DNA from: Paraspadella gotoi
Lineage: Eukaryota; Chaetognatha
Length of the DNA stretch: 64,000 bases
Assembly: GCA_051294375.1 (NCBI GenBank)
Contig: CM119263.1
Coordinates: 12,896,620-12,960,619, forward strand
Direction of reading: 5' to 3'
The stretch's first letter is position 1. Each line of letters starts with the position of its first letter. Positions 53,609 to 64,000 of this stretch are shown here, piece after piece. The notes beneath the pieces are model-generated. The model had not been told where the DNA came from and did no database searches. It saw only the letters and a program-made list of their open reading frames with translations. A program made the translations under genes and the position numbers.

Positions 53609-55127
53609 AGAGAAAACAAAAAAAAAACAGGCGACTAAAGCTAAAACCGGGGGTTAAAACAGCAAGGCTAGCGAGGAATGGATAGGAAAGTTGAAGACTG
53701 TTGCAAAATAAGAGAATTCTTGTTGCCAAGTCGACGAAGAAGAAGAAGAAGAAGAAGAAGAAGAAGAAGAAGACGCCGGACGAAATCGAACTCCTCCTTC
53801 GTGCTAGCGTCACGTAGGCAAGCGCCTAACAATGGCGGAAATGAGGAAAAAAAAAAAAGCGACAGGCCGAGATAACCCGTTCACATCTCAATTTCCATCT
53901 GCGAGGGAAACACGTTGACGTGCCTGCGATTCTCTTGTTAAAAAAACATTTATTTTTTTCAATTATTTTATAAATGAGTTCAACAACAGTCGGTGTATTA
54001 TTATATAACTATTTGAGACTCGTTTGAACTCGTTTCAACTTCAAACTTTCGTGCAGAATCAAGTTCAGACCTCTCTACAGAAAACGAGGGGGCCGCCTCA
54101 CCCGCCCGAGAAACCGACATCCTCTAGAGAATTCAATGGGACTAAGTAGTAGTGGATGTACATAGTGTGTTTAAGGTCGAGATAAGTGACTCGAAACTGG
54201 GTGTAAAGTCGGATGGGGTGAAAACCTACTTTGAAATGGCTAGTCAGCCTGGATAGGGAATGAAAACTGGCTAGTTAAAACCGAAAATTAGTTTGACCTG
54301 AAAATATGGATCGGCATTCGGAAAAAAAAAAACCCAGATCCAAAAACATCGTTTATTCATGATTGCGTAAATTAAAATTTCTTTGCGATAAAGAGAGAAA
54401 AGAAGAAAAAATCAACAACAGATGGTTCGAGAATGCGAAGGGTTTTTCAAAACAGATGGAGTCTGAGTGGGGCGCCGGAGACGAAGAGTAAGAACTCAGG
54501 CGAAGAGTGAAACGAGTTGTCTGGAGCAGATGCTGATTGAGAGCGAGAGTGTAAAGGCGAGGTTAACAAAAGGGAAACGCCCGGTTCCGCTCAACGGAAG
54601 GACGGAATCGAAGCCGCTCGACGCCGTGAGGAAATTGTGAATAAACGCCCGGCGATTCGCGGAACCCCTGGATGAAAAACAGAGGGATAAAATCTGATAA
54701 TGAATAATCCACGAATGAGACAAACGCAATTAAATATAATCAAGACTATTTCATTGTTTATAATATTTTAAATTTTAAAATTAATAAACGATAGAATTAA
54801 TCCAAAGATAAAATAGAGAAATCGAGATCTCGTTAAATGAAAAATTTACACCTGAATCGGAGGAACGAAAATAAAAACAATCCGGGAAAAATATACATTT
54901 AAATTGAATCGAGAGCAGCTGATTTAAGAAATTTTATTTCCTCGACAAGAAAATGATAAAATATTTATCCATTCCACATTAAAAAATTAACAACAGCACG
55001 TTTTGAAAAACGTTAACAAAAAAAAAAAAAGTGGAAAAACGAGAGAGAGTTGAGAAAACGAAAACCAAATGATTTTCTCCCTAATGAGTGAAACGATCCG
55101 CAGAGAGACGAAAACGCGCGGTTTAGT

Positions 55128-55598
55128 CGTTGGGGCGGTTGTGTTTCGTCGTTGGGGCGTTGTGTTTCGTCGTTGGGGCGGTTGAGTTTCGTCGTGGGGC
55201 GTGTGTTGTCCTGTTGTTGGGGCGGTTGTGTTTCGTCGTTGGGCGGTTGACTTTGCTTCTTTGAGGTGGTTGAGTTTCGTCGTTGAGATGGTTTTTCCAT
55301 CGTTGGGCGTTGAGTTTCGTCTTTGGCAGTTGTGTTTTGTTGTTGGGACGGTTGGTTCGTACATTGGGAGGTGGTTGTGTTTTGTCCGTTGGGGCGGTTG
55401 AGTTTCGTCGTTGGCATGGTTGTGTTTCGTCGTTGGGGCGGTTGTGTTTCGTCGTTGGGCGCGGTTGACTTTTTTCTGAGGTGGTTGAGTTTCGTGTTGA
55501 GATGGTTGTTTCATCGTTGGGCGGTGTGTTTCGTCATTGGGGCGGTTGTGTTTCGTCGTTCGAGCGGTTGAGTTTCGTGCGTTGGGGCGGTTAACGCT
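55128..55598. repeat. Minisatellite with 21-22 bp unit
   Basis: About 22 degenerate copies of GTCGTTGGGGCGGTTGTGTT plus TC. The unit is read in three frames along the 222-codon minus-strand ORF (RRNTTAP, TTKHNRP, NDETQPP), which shows the ORF is a by-product of the repeat. Confidence 0.85.
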
Positions 55599-56332
55599 CC
55601 TTTGCTTAGGAACTAGTAGTTTCCTTGGTAAGAGCGTTCCAACGCATTCCGTCACTGAGGCGTTCGAGATCAGAAGAGGAGCTTAACCACTTCCATCTGC
55701 TTGGCCAGACTGGGCGTCGTCTTAAGAAATGGTGCCCGGCCTCAGATGTGAGCGAGTCGGAACTCTCTCAGAAGTGAAGAGGCTCTTCAAAGATTCGTGG
55801 CAAAGAACGACGAAACGAAATGAGAACGAAACGAAGTTTGCTCCGCGACAGAAAGGAAACAAAGAAAAGCGTCCCTTGATTAAAGAGAATGTTCTTAACT
55901 CTGAAAGCTTCGCGCAAGAAAATGAGTAGAATGAATGTCGCCAATTGCCATCTGTTCAGTTTAGCATCGCCGCCATTTCTCCACACCATCTGCGTCAAGA
56001 GCGATCTCGTCCGTTGAATCTTTTGTCGCAATTGATAGATAATACGTATTCCAATTGGTGAAATGTTGTCGGATCGGGAACTACGCGTGTACGAATTAAG
56101 CGAGGGCAATATGAAAGTCATTTGTAATGCAGTCAATTCACGGCTGGACTTTCGCTTTTGTCTGCCTTCCCCCTTTTTTTTTCATTTTTCATCGGACTTT
56201 TACTTTTTCCTTCCGCGTTTTCGCCCTCCGCTTTCACTTTTCACTTTGACAATCGAGTTTCGAGTTTCCACTTTCCGCTCGGTGACTTCTCAGGCGTCCA
56301 TCGACAAAACAGGCGAGCTTGCGTCCGGATGC

Positions 56333-56383
<51 letters not shown>

Positions 56384-57453
56384 CCTCTCTCTCTCTCTCT
56401 CTCTCTCTCCTCTCTCTCTTTTCCGCTGGGATTCCATCGGTCTGAACTTCGTACTGGAACGTGTGAGCGACGCCGTAAAAAATTACGAGAAAAAGTAAAG
56501 AAAAGGAAGAAAAAGTGGAGAAACTGAAAGAATTAAAAGCAAAGAGAATATAGAGAATAGGAAAGAAAAAAAATAAGTGAGAAAAAAAAAGAAAAACAAC
56601 AGAAAAATAAAAAGAAAGTTCGAAAAAAAAAGAAAGAAAAAAGAAAAAAAATTGGAAAAAGAGTAAGAGGAGCAGGAGAGAAGTTCAATAGCAGACAAAA
56701 AAGAGAGACAAGAAGGAAGAGGGGCGGAATCCTCTTGGTATCCTCATGGCACCATCAATGGAAACCATGATTAATGTTAGAGCCATGGATTTCACTTCTT
56801 GGAACAGGTTGACAAAAGTGCCTAATGTATTTGGGATCGTAGAAACTATGATTGCGCAATTTGTCATGCGTTTCAGACAAATTTGGAGCTTTTCTTTTTA
56901 AGCGAAGGAAAATTTGTCTCGTTTTGTTTAGTTGAGACGTCAACGTTTCCGACGTCAAAAATCTTTTCAACAGTTTCCCGCTTTTTTTTCTTCCATAAAA
57001 AAAAATTCCTTTTTGGAAAAAGACCGATTTCTTTTTTTTTCATAAATAAAATTTTACTTCATTTCATGTGTTAAATAATCTATTTTGAACGTTAAGGTAC
57101 GTATTTAGTTTATATAAAAAAAATAAAATTTTGCGGTACATCTTTTAATTAGAGAATTTTATTCAAAAATGATATTAAAAATTATATTACAAAAATTAAA
57201 ATAAAAGGTTATAGATGAAAAAAAATCATGATAGAATAGGAGTGCTTGCTTCATCTTTCGAGATCATCTTAAACCTGTTGCGTGTTTGAAAATGCGGTTT
57301 TCATTTTTTCATTGTTTCCTTCAGTGTCCAGACTTCTGTATAGTAAAAATAATGTTTAAAAATTGATTCTTTAAAGCTTGTTAGTGTTTTTGTTCGATTA
57401 TGAATATTTTTGTTAGGAATCACTTCCTTCTCTCTCTCGCCCTCCCCTCTCTC

Positions 57454-57506
<53 letters not shown>

Positions 57507-59641
57507 ACTTTCTTTACAACATATCTCTCAGGTTAAATTTAGAAAATAAAAAAGTAAGATATCTAGCAACCGATGATAAAAGCTGACCTCAACCGTAGCC
57601 CCATTTTTACCATGAGCCCGCTTTTCATTCATTTTATTGCCTTTTTTGATCGTGACTATCAAACCATCGCAGCTGCTCTTAATCCACGAGCCTTTTTTCG
57701 TTCTTTTCTCCAATCCTCTACTCCTTTCCAATTTTTTTTCACTCTTGAGTTCCTTTCCTTTTTATGTTTTTCCCTTTTTTTTTTCTAACCTCTCTCCGAG
57801 TCGCCCATCTAGTTCTCTCCATTGTGTATTTTTTTATTAATTCTTTTTAAACCTTTCTTTCTCTTTTCTCTTTCCTTATTCTCCATTTTTTCCCCTCAAT
57901 TCTCTTTTCTTTTTAATCCTTTTTACTTGGCTTCCCGTCTTTCTCTTTGGCTTTAAGATTGCGTTGACCTTCGGTTATTTTTGCTCCTTTCTTCACATGA
58001 CTGGCTTTGACCCTTAATTGCACTTTTCCTCAGCCCACTCGGCCCTGCTCCCTATTCTTATTTACGTAGTCTTATTTCCTTTCAAACAACTAGATTTCGG
58101 AAGAAAAAAAATTGCCCCAAAAAGTTTCACTCGAGAAAGGATGTTTTTTTTTAAATAACGAGCTAAAGAAATTTATTCAAATTGATAGTAGATATTTTAT
58201 TTTTATTGATATTCGTTACCAATTCTGTGGTAATTAATTTAACGTTATAAAAGAAGTCGTCTCCCCACGCATCTAAGACGAACTTAAAAAATAAAAAGAA
58301 AAAAAAATAGAGAAATTAAACTTTTCAATCTCAATCTGCAAAACCGCGTCTTTTCTCACCTTTTAATCAAATTCCGCCTAAATAATTCATCACGAAACAT
58401 TTTTTTTTATTCGTTCTTCAAGAATTAAAAAATTCCATCGATCCATCGCAGCGACGTCGTTCCACTCTTTTTATTTCTTTTCTTTTCTTTTCTTTTCTTT
58501 TCTTTTTTTCTTTCTTTTCTGCTTTTCTTTTTCTCTTTTCTTTCTTTCTTTCCTTCTTTCTTGTCTTTCTTATCTTTCTTATGCTTTTCTTTCTCTATTT
58601 CTTTCTTTCTTTCTTTCTTTCTTTCCTTCCTACCTACCCCTTCTCTTTTTTTCACTAATGTATTTGATTTATTCCTCCCCTTTCTTTTTATCTTTTCTTT
58701 TTTTTCTTTCTTTTTTTTCTTTCTTTCTCAGTTCCTCTTTTTTTTTCTCATTTATCTCACTATCTTTTTCCCCTCTTTTTTCTCTACGAACTTCTTCTCG
58801 AAGGCGGTCGTCCCGCGCGGGTCTAACGAATGATTGCTCCCCGAACGTGAACATGAAAAGTTGGGTGACCTTTCATGAGAGGCAGCTCCTATTCACAAAC
58901 TGACCATTTTTCGCGTCGACCGAATAGTAGCCTCCGCCCAGTTTTTTTTATGGCCCTTTGGCCGGGCGGGAGGGGCGTTGCTGAGCCGTTGGGGGGGAGG
59001 GGGCGTCGGATGCGGGAAGGAGACGGGAAGAGACCGTAACGACTTCTGTTCGGAGGAAAAAGATAGGAAGAGCATCGCTCACCTCACAGCCCGTTCGCTT
59101 TTCTATGTTTTTTTTTTTTAACTTTTCGACTCAATATTAAAAGGGGACGTCGTCCAAGCTCTATACTTTCCTTCGTAGTTCATCCGCACTGTCATCCTTT
59201 ACTAGCCCCCTGAACTATACACAAAACAAGTTTCTTCCTTTTGTTTTTCCATTGAAGAAGAACCAAAACACGAAAAACGAAGAAAGAAACCGGAAGCAAA
59301 AACAACAAAAAAGCCAAACAGACGATGGAGGGCGAGGTTTCCGTTTCACCCAGAAAAAAAAGGGCGAGGCTCGAGATCATTTTGGAATGCGGAACTTGAT
59401 GATAAGAAAATCATGTTAAATGTGAAACGGAGGTTTTTTGAAATAGTCAAGGGAATGACGAGAAATATGTGCCACCCGGAAAACGGGAGTACCGCAAACC
59501 ACTGAATTAAAAAAAGCACCACCGAACTTGAAGGGCGTTTTGAGAAAAGAGAAAACCTGGTCTTTATTGTTGTGGACGCAAAACCACAAACAAAGGCTCA
59601 TAGCTTTGAATAGGAATGGTCTTGTTTGTTTCAGGATTTAA

Positions 59642-59679
59642 GGATATGTTTCGAAAAACCTTTAGCCTTTCTCAAGCAT
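59642..59679 (-). ncRNA. Weak hammerhead-like relic
   Basis: On the minus strand, GCTTGAGAAAGGCT is followed by GGTTTTTCGAAACATATCC. GAAAC and the ATATC site are kept, but CTGATGA has become CTTGAGA, as in the decayed arm at 23.65 kb. Confidence 0.3.
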
Positions 59680-59767
59680 TACCTGGAAAAACGTTTTAAA
59701 AAACGCGAACTCTTAGACAAAGCTTTTACATGTTTACACGCAAGAGAAAGACGAAAAGAAGAGAGAA

Positions 59768-59817
<50 letters not shown>

Positions 59818-60902
59818 GAGAGAGAGAGACTGACTGACAGCCATATCGCGGTTTAAAGTGAGCAGTCGGACTGAGGAGAGAGAGAGGAGGATGAGAAAGA
59901 AAAACGATTTTCCCAATAGTGAAAATCGTTCCCTTTTGCAGAAGCCCTTTTCTCACTCTCGCCTCCAACAATCCCCAAAACAATTCCTTCATCCCGGTTT
60001 TTACTTTGAGATTTTTTTCTTTTTTTTTCTCTTTTTGATGGAAGAGAAAAAAAAACGGAGAGAAAAAATGGTGGGGGAGGCCTGGAGGAGGATGAGGGGG
60101 CGCGGAAATAAAAATTTTACGATGATGATTTTCGAGTAGAATAAGAATATTTTTCAAATATTTTGGGTTAAGAACAATTCTCTTTTGTCTGGCGATTTTT
60201 CATAAGAATTTTTCAGGCTTTAAAATTTTTTTTAAATGTTCGGATTTCAGGATGCCTTGAGTTGTTGTCGCTAGTTTTTGTATATTATTTCTGAAACTTG
60301 CAAATTGCATAGTTTCCCCCTTGAATATGCTGCACATTGGTCGAAAACAATATTCGTTGGGATCTTTATCACGCTAGTTTCAGCACGCTCGCGGTGATCG
60401 TTCTTCCACCGGGCGCGGCGTGTCACTTGCTGCAATCTTATTCCAGTTGATTGCGAAGTTTCTTCGGTTCTCGAAACCATAAATTATTCGCCTTCGCATG
60501 AAAGATGTTTATGCCGTCGTAAATACTTCGACTCCGCCTCAGAACATGGGCTCGAAAATCACAGTCATAACTAAATTTAGTTTGTGTGAATGAAATTGAG
60601 GCATTTGCGTCGAAAATAGGAAATTCCTACGATGAAAGAGAGAGAAGTACAACGAGAGAGAAAGCGAGAAAAAAAAGTGAGAGAGAGAAAGAAAGAGAGA
60701 GAGAGAGAGAGAGTGAGAGTGAGAGAAAGAGAGTGAGAGAGAGAGAAAGAGAGAGAGAGAAAGTGAGAGAGAGAATGTTTTCCAATCACTCAAGACGAGG
60801 GCCGAGGGAAAGCGGGAGAAAAGAGAGAGAGAGAGAGCAGGCGAATGCGGTTAACTGTAAATAAGGTGGTCGTAAAAGGTGATGGCGAACTGTTGCGCAG
60901 GT

Positions 60903-61040
60903 TTGTATAAATGGCGGGGCTTCGTCTCCGACTGGCACGGACCCGGCGTCATCAACCAAACGATCCACTTGAGAAATGAGCGCCGTCTTTCTTCCTGCCC
61001 TTTTAGTTTAGAGCTTGAACCTTGGGGTAGCATTCTGTGA
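60903..61040 (+). CDS. Exon-like frame, unidentified
   Basis: After GTTGCGCAG (possible acceptor) the frame reads LYKWRGFVSDWHGPGVINQT then IHLRNERR...LEPWGSIL and TGA. Composition is protein-like and not a repeat translation, but the opposite strand is also open and no family was recognised. Confidence 0.2.
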   Translation: MYKWRGFVSDWHGPGVINQTIHLRNERRLSSCPFSLELEPWGSIL

Positions 61041-61452
61041 TTGTGGTTGATTGCTAGGTATACAGAACAAGCGCTTGATTAACACTATTAGCAAGCTGAG
61101 TTGTCATAAAAAAGAAAGCAGTCGCAATTAAATCTGGGTGGCAATGAAACGTCGTCAGCTCATAGTGGCTAATACTGTTGCTAAGTCGAGACGCAGCCTG
61201 GTTATGGTTATTTGCAACGCCTGCTCGGAGTCGATGGTCGAAGCGGCGCTGCAGTCCCGTTTTAGCGCGGATCCTGTTTAACCTTTTGAGGCCGAGTCTT
61301 TCCCCTTGACTTTTACTCGTCTCTCTCCTTGACTCACGTTTTGTTTCCGTTCATCTATTTTTACTTTGTTTCCTTCCACATCTTTGTTTTTTTTTTCTTT
61401 TTCTTTTTTTCTCCTTCCAGCTCCTGTTCGTTCGTTCTTTGATGACGATGAC

Positions 61453-61462
61453 NNNNNNNNNN
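61453..61462. other. Scaffold gap, 10 N
   Basis: Inside a GATGAC trinucleotide-like repeat. Its size differs from the other gaps. Confidence 1.
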
Positions 61463-61718
61463 ACGATGACACAGCAGCTTGGCAAATGGCGATCGTGAGT
61501 AATTCTCACCTAACGAATAGGATTAGAGTTTACTTTACAGAGAGAAGTAAATATCAACGCAGCTTATAAAGGTCCCTTTTCTTTCTAGAACTCCCGTCGT
61601 TAAATTGTCAACGATAGTAAAAACATTTCTTACGATAACTTTCTTTTCCGCACCTCGATGACGTTTCACGTATTTCTAAAACGTCGTCGAGCGGATTGGA
61701 ACGCCCCTTCTTAAGATA

Positions 61719-61766
<48 letters not shown>

Positions 61767-62063
61767 GCAGCTCTATCTCTTTTTCTATCTCTCTCTATCG
61801 TTTTCTCGAAGGTCTGTCGAAGAAGTCGATCTCCACCGTCGTCTTACCCCGTAGCGGTTCATCTTTTTTTTTTATTCACTTTACGCTTCTTCTCGTGAAA
61901 GGAACGTCAATTACTAAAGATGTGAGCCTATTTATGGAGTGTCATATACGAGAGCACTTGCTTCCCCGCCGTTAAGTCTAATCTCGCTGCCGCAGGCTCA
62001 CGTTCTCCCTATTTCAAAAGCCTCTCCTTTTATACCCCCCTCCCCTCTCTTTCCACTTTTTTC

Positions 62064-62190
<127 letters not shown>

Positions 62191-62423
62191 CTCTTTTTCA
62201 CTCCCTTCGAGACGTCGCGTGAGAGAGAGAGAGAGCGCGTTTGCATTTGCAGAATTTATTTATTTTCTTTCGTTGTTTTTTTATTTCCGCTGCTTTCTGA
62301 ACCGAACCATCCCGCTTTCCTTTCTCGTTCTCTTACCTTCCCCTTCCTTTCTCTGTATTTCTATTTTATTCCCTTCACATTTTCCCTACCGTTCCTGCTA
62401 ATTACAGGTACTTCTATCAGGAG

Positions 62424-62463
62424 TGATACGAAAAAACTTGTAATATAATCGAAACGAAGAGCA
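62424..62463 (+). repeat. 40-bp exact repeat, copy 2
   Basis: Second identical copy of the sequence at 809-848, same orientation. It is too long and too complex to match by chance, so it is likely the end of an interspersed element. Confidence 0.9.
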
Positions 62464-62744
62464 ATCAGGTTATATGACTCCGCGCTTGAGAGCCACTGTG
62501 ATTATACAATTAGGAAATTTGAACATTTGTTTCGGTCAACATAAATGTCAGGTAGTTTTCTAACTAAAATATGTTATGAATATAATATACAATGAAAGAA
62601 TTACGAGTTTAATCAAGTCTTTTCGTATCGGTCCAGATTGAAGTTCCTGTATCTTCTTTCGATATTCCCTTTATTTAAGCTGTTTATCATTTCCTCCCTT
62701 TTTATTCTATTTCCATTCCTTTGCTATTCTGTCCATCGCTTCCG

Positions 62745-62935
62745 ATTTCCTCCTTTCTATTCCCTTTCCATTTTCTCTCTATTTCCTCCTTTCTATTCCC
62801 TTTCCATTTCCTCTCTATTTCCTCTTTTCTATTCCCTTTCCATTTCCTCTCTATTTCCTCCTTTCTATTCCCTTTCCATTTCCTCTCTATTTCATCCTTT
62901 TTATTCCCTTTCCATTTCCTCTCTATTTCCCCTCC
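62745..62935 (+). repeat. 36-bp minisatellite, about five copies
   Basis: Unit TTTCTATTCCCTTTCCATTT followed by CCTCTCTATTTCCTCC. Since 36 is a multiple of three, it reads as a 12-residue repeat (FYSLSISSLFPP) without being a likely gene. Confidence 0.9.
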
Positions 62936-64000
62936 TCCTTCCCTTCCTTCCGTTCCTTCACTTCAACCGCGCAGCTGTTTCACTCAAGAAGGGCCCAACT
63001 CGAGCTGCCATTTTGAACAGAACTTTTGGTTTGGGAGTTTTTTCAGCGTTTTAAAAGACATAATAACGTGTCCCGCTAGTACAATATTCGATACTATGGC
63101 TCTTGAAAAAACGAAGATAGTATATAAAGCGTTAATGATACAGCTGAGAACGTAATCACTTAACTATGAAGTAGAGGTCACTAAAGGTGAGAGAGAGAGA
63201 GAGAGAGATAAAGAGAGAGCGAAAGAACAAGAGAAAAGAGAGGGAGAGAGAGATAGACAGACAGATTGAGAGTGAAAGAGAACGAGAAAGAGTGAGAGAG
63301 AGTCAAATGTATTCGTCTTGCAAGGTGAACTGATTGAACGAAGGTCGCTCTTCCTGATTACCTCGACTTTTCCTTCAAAATCTTTGCTAAAAACGAAATT
63401 AAGAATAAAAAATGGGAAAGGGAAGAAAGAGAGGAAAGGAAAAAGAAGAGATTAGTCCTTGGAAAAAAGAGTGAAACAGAAAAAAAGTTAAAAAAGTAAT
63501 AAAGATATTAAAATGTCAAGAAAAAAGCCTAACGAAAATAAGAAGACGTACGAAATAATATAAGTAACAAAGTGTAAGGAAATATCCAGATAACGCGAAA
63601 CAAAAAGAGAAAAATTACGCGAGCGAGAAACTTAAAGAGTTTTAAAGAATTTGGACAAATCCGAGGGAAAAAAATTGTTTCCTTAAGCGCGTTAAGGGGA
63701 GGAGAACAAGTCATGTTTAATATCGTCGATAGTTTGGTCATGGGAAAACCCTTGTCCCCTTAACATTCATTATCCGAAGTTAGAGCACCGTAGACTTGTG
63801 ACAGGTGGATAGAAAAATCGAAAAAAACAATTTTTGAAAAAATAAATTACAACTGCACTTCTAGTTTAGCAGTATGATGTCCACTAGCCATACAGTGAAC
63901 AGAGATGTTATGACGTCAAGAATCATCGAATCTTTTGAATGTTTAAGATAACCTTTAACCGTGTTTTTTCCTAAGAAAAACAAGGAAAAAAAACCGAGTG

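Larger units (their letters stand above)
47760..55127. other. Non-coding region with simple repeats
   Basis: No gene recognised. Includes CT tracts near 49420, 49810 and 49990, a 30-base poly(A) run at 49581-49610, a (CAT)n tract at 52850-52922 and a (GAA)n tract near 53735-53773. The frames at 51227-51745 and 51943-52314 are low-complexity. Confidence 0.5.
55656..61452. other. Non-coding region with GA/CT and TTTC tracts
   Basis: GA/CT tracts at 56336-56420, 57433-57502, 59760-59830 and 60640-60780, and TTTC-rich sequence at 58470-58750. No supported gene apart from the weak frame at 60903-61040. It ends at a 10-N gap in a GATGAC repeat. Confidence 0.5.

Noticed and set aside
53487-53813. 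Minus-strand gene at 53.8 kb starting MTLARRR
   Set aside because: The frame is mostly a GAA-tract translation (poly-F); only a short acceptor-like start resembles Unkempt exon 6.
54987-55655. 222-codon minus-strand frame
   Set aside because: Generated by the 21-22 bp minisatellite; no domain and no conserved frame.

Overview
This window is nuclear DNA from an invertebrate animal, most likely an arthropod or another ecdysozoan. Three things point there: spliced genes with GT-AG and GC-AG introns, an Unkempt-type CCCH zinc-finger gene (a metazoan family), and very many (GA)n/(CT)n microsatellites. The species cannot be named from the sequence. Five runs of N (four of 25, one of 10) mark scaffold joins, and many repeat copies differ by single-base indels, so part of the assembly may be unpolished. 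Most of the 64 kb is non-coding, and most long open frames are translations of GA/CT or other simple repeats.

Two genes can be built with confidence, both on the minus strand. The first is an Unkempt homologue at 35766 to 19923, with a poly(A) signal near 19390. Seven coding exons join with matching phases into an open frame of 911 codons. Its order is a long disordered N-terminus, the first CCCH cluster (three fingers), a low-complexity linker, a C-terminal coiled coil, a helical segment and an acidic tail. The second CCCH cluster and the RING domain of the usual family layout are not seen. The second gene lies upstream of it (45110 to 42952). It encodes a single-pass membrane protein of unknown family with a Q/A/G/H-rich cytoplasmic part, joined by a GC-AG intron. 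A few weaker exon-like frames are listed with low confidence.

Layout. 1-3390: non-coding, GA tracts and a cluster of AAGGTCACG boxes. 3390-15572: a nested repeat region with two copies of a 3.4-3.7 kb block (A) and three copies of a 1.2 kb block (B), two of the B copies facing each other as a large inverted repeat. 15573-19240: AT-rich, no gene seen. 19390-35766: the Unkempt gene, with a 4.3 kb AT-rich block between 190-bp direct repeats in its first intron. 35767-42951: non-coding with two CpG-rich islands that may hold the Unkempt promoter. 42952-45110: the membrane-protein gene. 45111-64000: mostly simple repeats and minisatellites with a few exon-like frames.

The most interesting signal is a family of hammerhead-ribozyme-like motifs (CTGANGA, stem II, GAAAC, ATGTC). 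One lies inside a perfect 32-bp inverted repeat at 3501-3619. Others occur as opposed pairs at 23.6-23.96 kb and 29.65-30.24 kb within Unkempt introns, and there are several weaker relics. They resemble the hammerheads known from Penelope-like elements and retrozymes, but no reverse transcriptase is visible here, so they may be small non-autonomous elements.
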